The notes under the pieces are model-generated. The model saw nothing but the letters and a program-made list of their open reading frames with translations. It was not told the DNA's origin and did no database searches. A stretch of DNA of 64,000 nucleotides from JAJDNH01 sp964552395 (lineage in GTDB: Bacteria > Acidobacteriota > Thermoanaerobaculia > Thermoanaerobaculales > Sulfomarinibacteraceae): assembly GCA_964552395.1 (NCBI GenBank), contig CAZKGM010000010.1:33187-97186 (forward strand). The letters run 5' to 3'. Position 1 is the stretch's first letter, and the number at the start of each line of letters is the position of its first letter. This document shows positions 50,402 through 58,385 of this stretch, piece by piece. A program made the translations under genes and the position numbers.

Positions 50402-50946
50402 GTCACGCGGCCGCTGCCGTTCAACACCTCGAAGGTGAAGCGGGCGTCAAAATAGACCGCGATCGCACGGGAGCTGACCACGTTCTGCCAGTCGGGACGG
50501 CCATCGTGATCTCGATCCGGACCGTCGGACAGGGAGCGCTCGCGTGCCGGCACGAACTCCCACTTCGAGGCAGCTTGCCGGACCGAGTCCAGGAGCAGGT
50601 CGAGCCATGGACCGGCGTGCGAGGGAGCGGCCGGGCTCGGCCTCACCCGTGACACCCTTCCGTCGCTGTCCACCGTGATCCGGACCGCAACAGTGGCGCG
50701 AACCGGCGCGGCTGCTACCAGCTCCGGCGGAACAGTCGGCATCGCGAGCTCTTCGACCGCGGCCGGCCTGGTGCGCTCCACGGAGGTGCTCGTAGGCCAC
50801 GACGAATCCGGTGGCGGGATCACCTCGAACGCGACCCGGAACCGCGGCGACGGCGGGGACGTAGCCGCCTTCGGAGTTGTGACACAGGCGGTCGACGCAG
50901 CGAGCAGCACGCTTGCCGCCAACCAAGGAGCCCTCTCAGTCGTCAT
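50380..50946 (-). CDS. TonB-C-like lipoprotein
   Basis: A 188-residue exported protein with a lipoprotein-like signal (WLAASVLLAASTAC). From about residue 85, VRATVAVRITVDSDGRVSRV and LDSVRQAASKWEFVPA form a TonB C-terminal-like beta-alpha-beta fold, as found in many stand-alone energy-transducer-type domains. The last 22 bases overlap the 3-prime end of the convergent M56 protease gene. Its role is unknown; the Pro/Ala-rich region before the fold resembles the periplasmic linker of TonB proteins. Confidence 0.7.
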   Translation of the reverse strand: MTTERAPWLAASVLLAASTACVTTPKAATSPPSPRFRVAFEVIPPPDSSWPTSTSVERTRPAAVEELAMPTVPPELVAAAPVRATVAVRITVDSDGRVSRVRPSPAAPSHAGPWLDLLLDSVRQAASKWEFVPARERSLSDGPDRDHDGRPDWQNVVSSRAIAVYFDARFTFEVLNGSGRVTYGCAPK

Positions 50947-51152
50947 CCCGGCCTCCCGCCGACTCCGGCCTCACCCTACAGAGCGGCTGGGAGCTGTAAT
51001 CCGTGTACACACAACGGCGGGTTCATCGCTTCAGGTCTCGTCCGAAGGGAGGTGGCCGAGGAGCTTGAAGCGCTCCTTGAGCGCCACTCCCGAGACCCCA
51101 GCGTAGTCGCTGCCCGGCCGCGCCACCGCAAGGCTCGAGTAGAATCCTGGCG

Positions 51153-52319
51153 GTGGATGACCGCTCCCTCCTCGAAACCCGGCGTTGGCTCGTGCTGGCC
51201 TCCGCGGTGGTGAGCTTCTTCGCCGTCGGCGTCACCTTCTTCGCGGTGCCGCCGCTGATCCCGGAGCTCGTCACCCGCTTCGGCCTCAGCCACCTCCGGG
51301 TCGGGCTGCTCATGGGAGCCATCGCCGCACCCGCCATTGTCCTGTCGATCCCGCTGGGCGCCGCGGTGGACCGCTGGCCGGCGCGGGCCGCCGGCAACTT
51401 TGGGCTCGCGACCATGGCCGTGGGTGCCGTACTTTTCGCCACCGCCCCGCACTACGAGCTGCTGCTGCTTGGACGGCTGTTGTTCGGCGTCGGCGGGCTG
51501 GTGATGAACCTGTTGCTGGCGCGCCTCATCTCGACTGCGTTCACCGGACGCCGACTGGCCCTCGCAATGGGGATCTTCATGGCGGTCTACCCGGCGAGCA
51601 TGATCGTGATGTTCTCGGCCCACCCGGCGTTGCGCGCCACCCTCGGCTGGCGCGGCGAGCTGGCGGCGCTCGCCGCCCTGGTGCTGCTGGCGCTCCCCCT
51701 TCACAATCTGGCGGTGCCCGCACAAGAGCGCGGCGGTGGGGCACCGCCGGGCGCGGGCAGGGTCAAGGTCGGCCGCCCGCTGGTGGCGCTCACGGTAGCG
51801 TGGATGATGTTCTTCGCGGCCTTCGCCTCGGCGCTGACCTTCGCGGCGGAGTGGGCCGGCGGCGGCCGGCTGGCCCTGCTCACGGTCACCGTCGTGATGT
51901 GGGCCTCGCTGCTGCTCAGCCCGGTAGTGGGTCTGCTGCTCGACCGCACCGGCCACGCCTGGGTCTGGGTCGCGGCCGGACAGCTGTTGCTGGCAGCGGC
52001 GCTCGGCGCGATGGCGGCGAGCGTGCTCCGGCCGTTGGCGGCAATGCTGCTGGTGGGGGTGGGGGCGGCGGTGGTGCCCACCGCCACCTATACCCTACCG
52101 GCGCGCCTGGTGCCCGCCTCCCGGGTAGGCCTGGCCTTCGGCCTCATCACCGCCTTCTCCAACCTCGGCACCGTGGTGGGGCCGGCGGCGGCCGGCGCCC
52201 TGCGCGACGCCGCCGCCTCGTGGTCGCTGCCCTGGTCGGTGCTGGCGACCGCGGCCCTGGTCGGTGCCGGCGCCGCTCTGTTTGCGCGGCCGACGTCCCG
52301 GCCGACCGAGCTCGTGTGA
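51153..52319 (+). CDS. major facilitator superfamily transporter
   Basis: A 388-residue membrane protein with 12 predicted helices in two halves. The N-half starts WLVLASAVVSFFAVGVTFFA and has the MFS loop motif in GAAVDRWPARAAG between helices 2 and 3. The C-half repeats the pattern (GLLLDRTGHAWVWVA). The substrate is not deducible; the NarK/CynX-like look of the N-terminus (FFAVPPLIPELVTRFGLS) is only suggestive. The start is GTG 51153. It lies alone, followed by the convergent CoA-binding gene seven bases away. Confidence 0.85.
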   Translation: MDDRSLLETRRWLVLASAVVSFFAVGVTFFAVPPLIPELVTRFGLSHLRVGLLMGAIAAPAIVLSIPLGAAVDRWPARAAGNFGLATMAVGAVLFATAPHYELLLLGRLLFGVGGLVMNLLLARLISTAFTGRRLALAMGIFMAVYPASMIVMFSAHPALRATLGWRGELAALAALVLLALPLHNLAVPAQERGGGAPPGAGRVKVGRPLVALTVAWMMFFAAFASALTFAAEWAGGGRLALLTVTVVMWASLLLSPVVGLLLDRTGHAWVWVAAGQLLLAAALGAMAASVLRPLAAMLLVGVGAAVVPTATYTLPARLVPASRVGLAFGLITAFSNLGTVVGPAAAGALRDAAASWSLPWSVLATAALVGAGAALFARPTSRPTELV

Positions 52320-52326
52320 GGGCAGG

Positions 52327-52788
52327 CTAGCTCCTGTCGGCCGGGAGCTTGCCGAGGAGCCGCCAGAGGCCGCGGTGAAGGCGGTGAAAGAACCCCGTCG
52401 GCTCGGCGAACATGAGGATGCACTCGCCGGCCACCGCGTCGATGCCGGCATCTCGGCAGCGGCGCACGGCCTCGGGCGACTCGGCGCCCTGTTGCATCCA
52501 CACCCGCGGGATGCCGGCGGCCACCGCCTCGACCACCAGACGCTCGGCCTGGGCCGGGGGTACGACCAGCACCAGCCCGCCCACGTGCCGCGGCAGCTGG
52601 GCCAGGGAGGGCGCGCAGGGGACGCCGTCGATGGCCTCGGCCTCGGGGTGCACCGGGATAACGTCGTACCCCTTGCCCCGGAGCTCCCTGAGCACCGTGT
52701 TCCCGAACTTCTTCCCTGACCGGGAAGCCCCGGCCAGGGCCAGGGTCCGCTCGGCCAGGAACGCCTCCACCGCTGCGCGCGACGTCAT
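52327..52788 (-). CDS. CoA-binding domain protein (YccU-like)
   Basis: A 153-residue Rossmann-fold protein. LALAGASRSGKKFGNTVLRE is the CoA-binding segment; YDVIPVHPEAEAIDGVPC, GGLVLVVPPAQAERLVVEA and RVWMQQGAESPEAV complete the family pattern as in YccU/succinyl-CoA-ligase alpha-like proteins. The last 20 residues (FFHRLHRGLWRLLGKL) form an amphipathic helix. ATG 52788 is preceded by GAGGAGG. The function of the family is unclear. Confidence 0.88.
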   Translation of the reverse strand: MTSRAAVEAFLAERTLALAGASRSGKKFGNTVLRELRGKGYDVIPVHPEAEAIDGVPCAPSLAQLPRHVGGLVLVVPPAQAERLVVEAVAAGIPRVWMQQGAESPEAVRRCRDAGIDAVAGECILMFAEPTGFFHRLHRGLWRLLGKLPADRS

Positions 52789-52944
52789 ACCCTCCTCAAG
52801 GCTGAATCTCTCCGTGACATCCGTTCTCTGTGCGCCATTGTCGCAGATCCGCGTTTTCAATCACCTCCTTGGGGCTGGAGCGAGCGCCACAGTATCGTTG
52901 GAACCGCCTGCGCACGTGGTGCGTACTTCCTGCCGGAGGCTCTC

Positions 52945-53313
52945 ATGAATGGCACATCGAAGGCGACGGTTGCCGGCGTGCTGGACATCGCGTCCGGTAT
53001 CAGCGCCCTCTTCGGGGGTGCGGTGCTCGGCGGGCTCGGGCTCATCGGCTCCAGCGTGCTCGCCTCCGAGGCGGCGGAGGTGGGTTTCATCAAGGTCTTG
53101 CCGCTGGTCGTGTTCGGTCCGCTGGCACTACTCGTTCTGGCCGCGGGGATCGTGTCGATTATCGGCGGCGTCGCAGCCCTCAGGCGCAGCAGCTGGGGGT
53201 GGGCAGTGGCAGGATCCGTGGCGTCCCTGTTCGCGTTCCTGCCGGCCGGAATCGCGGCCGTGATCCTGACGATCCTCGCCGAGGACGAGCTCCGGACCGC
53301 GGGGGCGAGATAA
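52945..53313 (+). CDS. small membrane protein of unknown function
   Basis: A 122-residue protein with three or four hydrophobic helices (VLDIASGISALFGGAVLGG, VLPLVVFGPLALLVLAAGI, VAGSVASLFAFLPAGIAAV). Such short tetraspan-like proteins are often annotated as DUF4064-like. ATG 52945 is preceded by GGAGG with eight bases between. It lies between the CoA-binding gene and a repeat-containing gap; no functional clue. Confidence 0.75.
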   Translation: MNGTSKATVAGVLDIASGISALFGGAVLGGLGLIGSSVLASEAAEVGFIKVLPLVVFGPLALLVLAAGIVSIIGGVAALRRSSWGWAVAGSVASLFAFLPAGIAAVILTILAEDELRTAGAR

Positions 53314-53530
53314 TCCGTGGTTCTCTTCTTCATCACGGACCAAGAGCCTAACCACGGATTTCACGGATTTTCACGGATTCTAGAAGGTGGCAGTGTGAGC
53401 TCCTGCCCGGTCCGTAGTGCTGTAAGCCGACCGACATGAGGCTGCATGCGGGAGGAAGGAAAGATCCTGTCAGCTTTCTCTTTCTCGTTCTTCATCTGTG
53501 TAATCCGTGTAATCCGTGGTTCTTCTTCTC
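53311..53530. repeat. intergenic 'aatccgtgg' repeat cluster
   Basis: Two near-identical direct copies of TAATCCGTGGTTCT plus a TTCTTC-rich tail lie at 53311-53330 and 53511-53530. Between them, at 53350-53379, is the inverse form: AACCACGGATTTCACGGATT followed by TTCACGGATT, with three CACGGATT units about 10 bases apart. A related piece (CCGTGGTTCTCTGC) occurs at 61729. Sequences of this type are dispersed between genes in several high-GC phyla. It occupies the 246-base gap between convergent genes; no protein is encoded. Confidence 0.75.
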
Positions 53531-53559
53531 ACAGTAGATCGTCAGTGAAATGATCCGGG

Positions 53560-54246
53560 CTAACGGCCACGTTGGCCGAAGAGGTGCTTCCTCGCCTCCT
53601 CGTCCAAGGGGCTGGTCTGGCGGAGCTCCTCGCCCACCACCAGCCCGCGCTGGACTGCGGGCCGCTCGGCCACGGCCGCGAACCAGCGTTCGAGGTTGGG
53701 GAACTCGGCCAGGCTCATCCCCTGCCGCTCGTGGGGCACGATCCACGGCCAACAGGCGATGTCGGCAATCGTGTAGGCGCCGCAAATGTGCTCCCGGCCC
53801 TCGAGCCGGTGGTCGAGGACGGTGTAGAGGCGATGGGCCTCGTTGGTGTAGCGCTCGATGGCGTAGGGGATCTTCTGGGGAGAGTAGATCCGAAAGTGGT
53901 GGTTCTGCCCCAGCATCGGGCCGAGGCCGCCGACCTGCCAGAACAGCCATTCCAGGACCTCCGCACGTCCGCGGGCGGTCGCCGGCAGCAGGCGCCCCGT
54001 CTTTTCTGCCAGGTAGAGGAGAATCGCCCCGCTCTCGAACACGGACAGTGGCTGACCGCCGTCGGCCGGCGCGTGATCGACGATCGCCGGGATCTTGTTG
54101 TTGGGGCTGATTGCCAGGAACTCCGGCGCGAACTGCTGCCCCTTGGCAATGTCGACGGGCTTGACCTCGTATTCCAGTCCGAGCTCCTCGAGCGCAATGC
54201 TGATCTTCCACCCGTTCGGCGTCGGCCAGTAGTAGAGATCGATCAT
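53560..54246 (-). CDS. glutathione S-transferase, YfcG/Nu-class-like
   Basis: A 228-residue GST. The thioredoxin-fold N-terminus reads MIDLYYWPTPNGWKISIALE, NNKIPAIVDHAP with the cis-Pro, and FESGAILLYLAEK with the Glu-Ser that binds the glutathione gamma-glutamyl group. The helical C-domain contains YTNEAHRLYTVLDHRLEG and YTIADIACWPW (N-capping box). The TPNGxKI opening is that of YfcG-type enzymes with disulfide-reductase activity. Single gene. Confidence 0.93.
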   Translation of the reverse strand: MIDLYYWPTPNGWKISIALEELGLEYEVKPVDIAKGQQFAPEFLAISPNNKIPAIVDHAPADGGQPLSVFESGAILLYLAEKTGRLLPATARGRAEVLEWLFWQVGGLGPMLGQNHHFRIYSPQKIPYAIERYTNEAHRLYTVLDHRLEGREHICGAYTIADIACWPWIVPHERQGMSLAEFPNLERWFAAVAERPAVQRGLVVGEELRQTSPLDEEARKHLFGQRGR

Positions 54247-54439
54247 GCTATCCCCCTATGAGCTCCCCTCCGCCGGAAGTGTAGCCCGGCTCGAGGCCAG
54301 TGCGTCCGGGCAGGAGAACGTGCTGCCAGAGCGGTCGATTCCGGCCGAGCGGACAGGCCGAACGCTCGTGCTACGGGGTCCCCAACCCGCACGGCCTCCC
54401 GCCTCCTCACCTTCTCACCTCGCCACGGCGGCGGGGCGA

Positions 54440-54624
54440 GGGCATCCTCCGGCCCGGACGGCTGCGAGCTCGGCGTCGACGGGCAGCGATCGCTGCTCGA
54501 CGGCTCGCCCAAGGACGCGCCCGCGCGGCTGGTCGAGCTCTGCCTCGGGGCTGCCGAACGTCACCGCGGGGGCGCCCCGGCCCACGACGACCTGACCGTC
54601 ATGGCCCTGCTGCGGACGGAGTAG
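54440..54624 (+). pseudogene. C-terminal relic of a SpoIIE/RsbU-type PP2C phosphatase
   Basis: In the frame ending at TAG 54622-54624 the sequence reads CELGVDGQRSLLDGSPKDAP, then ERHRGGAPAHDDLTVMALL. The HDDLTV ending is the last metal-binding motif of PPM-type (SpoIIE, RsbU) phosphatases, and the LGVDGLRSLLDG-like text precedes it in intact genes. Only about 60 residues remain; the upstream sequence to 54247 lacks the catalytic core. A 5-prime deletion remnant lying 17 bases before the Mth938-like gene. Confidence 0.55.
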
Positions 54625-54641
54625 CCGAGTATGATTTCCAG

Positions 54642-54992
54642 GTGGCGCGCATCGACGACTTCCGCTTCGGCAGGATCAGCATCGACGGCGCCGTGTTCAC
54701 GGACGATGTGATCGTCCTCGCCGACCGAGTCCGCTGCCCGTGGTGGCGCGAGGCCGGAGGACACGTGTTCACCGTCTCGGACCTCGGCCTGGTCCTGGAG
54801 GCGGCCCCTGCCGTCGTGGTGCTGGGAACCGGCTGCTACGGCAGGGTCACGGTGCCGCAGGAAACGCGTACCGCCCTGCGCAACGCCGGCGCCGAGGTGG
54901 TGGTGGCGATAACCGGGCGCGCCGTCGACGAGTACAACCGGCGCGCGGACGCCGGCGAGAACGTCGTCGCCGCGTTCCATCTGACGTGCTGA
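54642..54992 (+). CDS. Mth938-like domain protein
   Basis: A 116-residue protein of the Mth938/NDUFAF3-like fold. The core is IDDFRFGRISIDGAVFTDDV, then VVVLGTGCYGRVTVPQETRT and VVAITGRAVDEYNRRADAGE near the C-terminus, the family's usual order. Archaeal and mitochondrial relatives have a poorly defined role (respiratory complex assembly in mitochondria). The start is GTG 54642; longer frames run through the phosphatase relic in another frame. It is followed 26 bases later by the DUF420-like gene. Confidence 0.8.
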   Translation: MARIDDFRFGRISIDGAVFTDDVIVLADRVRCPWWREAGGHVFTVSDLGLVLEAAPAVVVLGTGCYGRVTVPQETRTALRNAGAEVVVAITGRAVDEYNRRADAGENVVAAFHLTC

Positions 54993-55018
54993 GCCGGTTC
55001 CGGTCGAGGGGCCAAGCG

Positions 55019-55498
55019 ATGATCTTGTGGCGGCACGGCTTTCTGGGCTCGCGAGCGGATGGGGTGATCGATTTGTTGATGGTGTCGCTCGTGGCTGTCC
55101 TGGTCGTGCTGGCTTACTCGCTCGGCCGCGCCAGAAGCGGCGCCTTCCGCAGCCATCGTGCGCTGCAGCTCGGGATCGGACTCGCGGTGACGCTCGAGCT
55201 CGTGGCCTTCGAGCTCGACATCCGCATGCGCGGGGGCTGGACCGCGCTGGTGTCGGGCAACGCGCTCGCCGGGACAGGGATCCTCAAGGCGGTGTTGGCG
55301 GTCCACCTGGTGTTCGCAATCTCCACCGTGGTGGTGTGGGTATGGCTGATCTCGGCCTCCCTGCGGCGCTTCTCCAGGCATGATCTCCCGGGTGGCTTCA
55401 GCCGGCGGCACCGCCTGTGGGGGAAGCTCGCGGCGGTCGACATGACGCTCACCTGCGTGACAGCGGTCGCCGTCTACATCGTGTTCTTCATTCTCTGA
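55019..55498 (+). CDS. DUF420-like membrane protein
   Basis: A 159-residue protein with four or five helices. Helices include GVIDLLMVSLVAVLVVLAYS, LQLGIGLAVTLELVAFELDI and LAVHLVFAISTVVVWVWL, and conserved His residues occur at helix ends (RSHRAL, VHLVF, RRHRLWGK). DUF420 proteins are distant relatives of haem-copper oxidase assembly factors (CtaM-like). No terminal oxidase gene is nearby, so the assignment is tentative. Confidence 0.65.
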   Translation: MILWRHGFLGSRADGVIDLLMVSLVAVLVVLAYSLGRARSGAFRSHRALQLGIGLAVTLELVAFELDIRMRGGWTALVSGNALAGTGILKAVLAVHLVFAISTVVVWVWLISASLRRFSRHDLPGGFSRRHRLWGKLAAVDMTLTCVTAVAVYIVFFIL

Positions 55499-55590
55499 AG
55501 CACGTTCTGGCAGCTGCATGGGAAATGCGACGGCGTACCGCCGCGTTGACACCAGCGAGGCGGTTGCGCGGCCGAAAGCGAGGGCCCGGC

Positions 55591-55599
55591 TGCTAAGAT
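55591..55599 (+). promoter_or_regulatory. possible extended -10 promoter of the sucA operon
   Basis: TGC followed by TAAGAT (55594-55599) gives an extended -10 element; a TTGACA occurs at 55550 but too far upstream to pair with it. The start point would be about 55606, leaving a 15-base leader before the GTG at 55621. Confidence 0.35.
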
Positions 55600-55620
55600 C
55601 TGTCAAGGGTAGGTAGAACC

Positions 55621-58365
55621 GTGTCCGTGGAAAAACCACCTCCAGCCGCAACGCCACCGCCGGTGCTGTCCTCGCACCAGTTCATCGAGTCGCTGTACCA
55701 AGAGTGGAAGAACGACCCCTCCTCGGTCCCCGAGCAGTGGCGACACTTCTTCCAGGGCTTCGAGCTAGCCCTGTCAACGCAAGACGGGGCAGCGGGAGAC
55801 CAGGGACGCAAGCAGTCGCAGGTGGCGAGCCTGATCTACGCCTACCGCAACATAGGGCACCTGGTGGCGCAGCTGGACCCGCTCGGCTCGAGTCGGCCGG
55901 ACCACCCGCTGCTCGCTCTCGACGCCTTCGGGCTCGCCGAGTCGGACCGTGACCAGGTGTTCGACACCGGCCACCTGGGCGGCATCCCGCAGCGGGCGAC
56001 GCTGCGCGAGATTCTCGCCATGTTGCGCGAGACCTACTGCCGCACCGTTGGCGTCGAGTACCTGCATATCCAGGACACGCACGTCAGGCGCTGGCTGCAG
56101 AACGAGATGGAGCCGCGCCACAACCGCACCGACTACCCGGCCGAGCGCAAGTTCGAGACGCTCGATCTCCTGACCGATGCCGAGCTGTTCGAGACCTTCA
56201 TCCAGAGCCGCTACCCCGGCCACAAGCGCTTCTCCCTCGAGGGAGCGGAATCGCTGATCCCGGCCCTGCACGCGATCGTCGAGTTGGCCCCCGACCTGGG
56301 CGCCGACGAGCTGGTGCTCGGGATGCCCCACCGCGGCCGTCTCAACGTGCTCGCGAACATCCTGGACAAGCCGTACGAGGTCCTGTTCTCGGAGTTCGAG
56401 GACGTGCCACTACCCGACATGTACGGCGGCGACGGCGACGTCAAGTACCACCGCGGGTTCAGCTCCGATCACCTCAACCGCCACGAGCGAGGCCTACACA
56501 TCGCGTTGGTCGCCAACCCGAGTCACCTGGAGGCGGTGGACCCGGTGGTGGAGGGCAAGGCGCGCGCCAAGCAGCGGCGCCGCGACGACACCGGGCAGCG
56601 GCGCCGGGTCCTGCCGATGCTGATCCACGGCGATGCGGCTCTTGCCGGCCAGGGCCTGGCCGCCGAGACCATCAACCTGTCGCAGCTCGAGGGCTACCGC
56701 ACCGGCGGCACCATCCACTTCGTCATCAACAACCAGATCGGCTTTACGACCAGCCCCGAGGAGGCCCGCTCGACCCGCTACCCCACGGATGTTGCCAAGA
56801 TGGTGGAGGCGCCGATATTCCACGTCAACGGTGACGACCCTGAGGCCGTCATGTTGGTTTCCGAGCTGGCGTTGCGCTTCCGCCAGGAGCTCGGCCGCGA
56901 CGTGGTCGTCGACATGGTCTGCTACCGGCGGCACGGCCACAACGAGGGCGACGAACCGGCGTTCACGCAGCCTCTCTTGTACGAGAAGATCCGCAAGCGG
57001 CCGCCGGTGCGGCTGCTCTATAAGCAGCGACTGGTCGAAGAGGGGCTGCTGTCGAATGAGGACAGCGAGCGGCGCGCGATGGCGTTCAAGGAGCGGCTGG
57101 AGGCTGCGTTCGAGGCCGTCAAGGTACAGTGCCCGCTACCCGATCCGCAGGAGCACGCCTACGGCGGGCTGTGGCAGGGCCTCGACGCGCCGTTCTCGCA
57201 CGAGCCGGTCGCAACCGGGGTCGAGCAGGAGCGGCTGATCGAGGTGGCCCGGACGCTGACCAACGTCCCCGACGAGTTCGCCCTCAACCCCAAGGTTGCG
57301 CGCCAGCTCGCCCGCCAGCGGGAGTCCGTCGACAACGGCGGCCGCGTCTTGTGGCCGGTGGCAGAGCTGCTGGCCTTCGGCACGCTCCTGACCGAAGGGT
57401 CGCCGGTGCGGCTGTCAGGACAGGACAGTGAGCGCGGCACCTTTTCGCAGCGCCACGCCGTATGGCACGACATGAAGACGCAACAGGCGTACATCCCGCT
57501 CAACCACATCCGTGACGACCAGGCCCGTTTCTGCGTCTACAACAGCATGCTCTCGGAAGCCGCCGTCCTCGGCTTCGACTACGGCTACTCGTTGACCGAG
57601 CCCGATATGCTGGTACTGTGGGAGGCCCAGTTCGGGGACTTCGCCAACGGCGCCCAGGTCATCATCGACAACTTCATCACGCCTGCCATGGACAAGTGGC
57701 AGCGCTCCAGCGGGCTCGTCATGCTGCTGCCGCACGGCTTCGAGGGCCAGGGGCCCGAGCACTCCAACGCCTACCTCGAGCGCTATTTGGCGGCGTGCGC
57801 CGAGGACAACATTCAGGTCTGCTACCCGAGCACTGCCGGGCAGTACTTCCACCTGCTGCGCCGCCAGCTCAAGCGGCCCTTCCGTTTGCCCCTGATCGTC
57901 ATGACTCCCAAGAGCATGCTGCGAGCCCCCGAGGCGGCGTCGCCGGTCGAGGAGCTGGCATCCGGGAGCTTCCGCGAGATCCTCGACGACCCCGAGCCGC
58001 CGCGCCGGCCGCGGCGCCTGGTGCTGTCGAGCGGCAAGCTGTTCTGGGAGCTGCAGGCTGCGCGGGACGAGGCGAAGGCGCCAGCAGCCCTGCTGCGCGT
58101 CGAGCAGCTGTACCCGTTCCACGACGCCCTCGCCCGCCAGCTGGCCGATCGCTACCACGGCGTCGAGGAGGTGGTGTGGGCGCAGGAGGAGCCGCAGAAC
58201 CGCGGCGCCTGGAGCTTCATGTTCCCGCGCCTGCTGGAGCTGGTGCCCGACACGCCGCTCCGGTACGCCGGCCGCGCTGCCAGCGCCAGCCCGGCCACCG
58301 GCTCGCTGCGGGTCCACAAGCAGGAGCAGGCGGAGCTGATCCGTTCCGCCCTGGCCGTGTCCTAG
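55621..58365 (+). CDS. sucA: 2-oxoglutarate dehydrogenase E1 component
   Basis: A 914-residue thiamine-diphosphate enzyme that decarboxylates 2-oxoglutarate in the TCA cycle. The N-terminal segment SHQFIESLYQEWKNDPSSVP is the E1o flexible tail. LGMPHRGRLNVLANI, KYHRGFSSDH, VANPSHLEAVDPVVEGKARA and HGDAALAGQG include the ThDP/Mg site; FTTSPEEARSTRYPTD and CYRRHGHNEGDEPAFTQPL follow. The C-half carries the transketolase-like fold (GFDYGYSLTEPDMLVLWEAQ). The length is normal for the family. The start is GTG 55621. It is followed 20 bases later by sucB. Confidence 0.97.
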   Translation: MSVEKPPPAATPPPVLSSHQFIESLYQEWKNDPSSVPEQWRHFFQGFELALSTQDGAAGDQGRKQSQVASLIYAYRNIGHLVAQLDPLGSSRPDHPLLALDAFGLAESDRDQVFDTGHLGGIPQRATLREILAMLRETYCRTVGVEYLHIQDTHVRRWLQNEMEPRHNRTDYPAERKFETLDLLTDAELFETFIQSRYPGHKRFSLEGAESLIPALHAIVELAPDLGADELVLGMPHRGRLNVLANILDKPYEVLFSEFEDVPLPDMYGGDGDVKYHRGFSSDHLNRHERGLHIALVANPSHLEAVDPVVEGKARAKQRRRDDTGQRRRVLPMLIHGDAALAGQGLAAETINLSQLEGYRTGGTIHFVINNQIGFTTSPEEARSTRYPTDVAKMVEAPIFHVNGDDPEAVMLVSELALRFRQELGRDVVVDMVCYRRHGHNEGDEPAFTQPLLYEKIRKRPPVRLLYKQRLVEEGLLSNEDSERRAMAFKERLEAAFEAVKVQCPLPDPQEHAYGGLWQGLDAPFSHEPVATGVEQERLIEVARTLTNVPDEFALNPKVARQLARQRESVDNGGRVLWPVAELLAFGTLLTEGSPVRLSGQDSERGTFSQRHAVWHDMKTQQAYIPLNHIRDDQARFCVYNSMLSEAAVLGFDYGYSLTEPDMLVLWEAQFGDFANGAQVIIDNFITPAMDKWQRSSGLVMLLPHGFEGQGPEHSNAYLERYLAACAEDNIQVCYPSTAGQYFHLLRRQLKRPFRLPLIVMTPKSMLRAPEAASPVEELASGSFREILDDPEPPRRPRRLVLSSGKLFWELQAARDEAKAPAALLRVEQLYPFHDALARQLADRYHGVEEVVWAQEEPQNRGAWSFMFPRLLELVPDTPLRYAGRAASASPATGSLRVHKQEQAELIRSALAVS

Positions 58366-58385
58366 GCCGCTGACGAGGAGTACAG

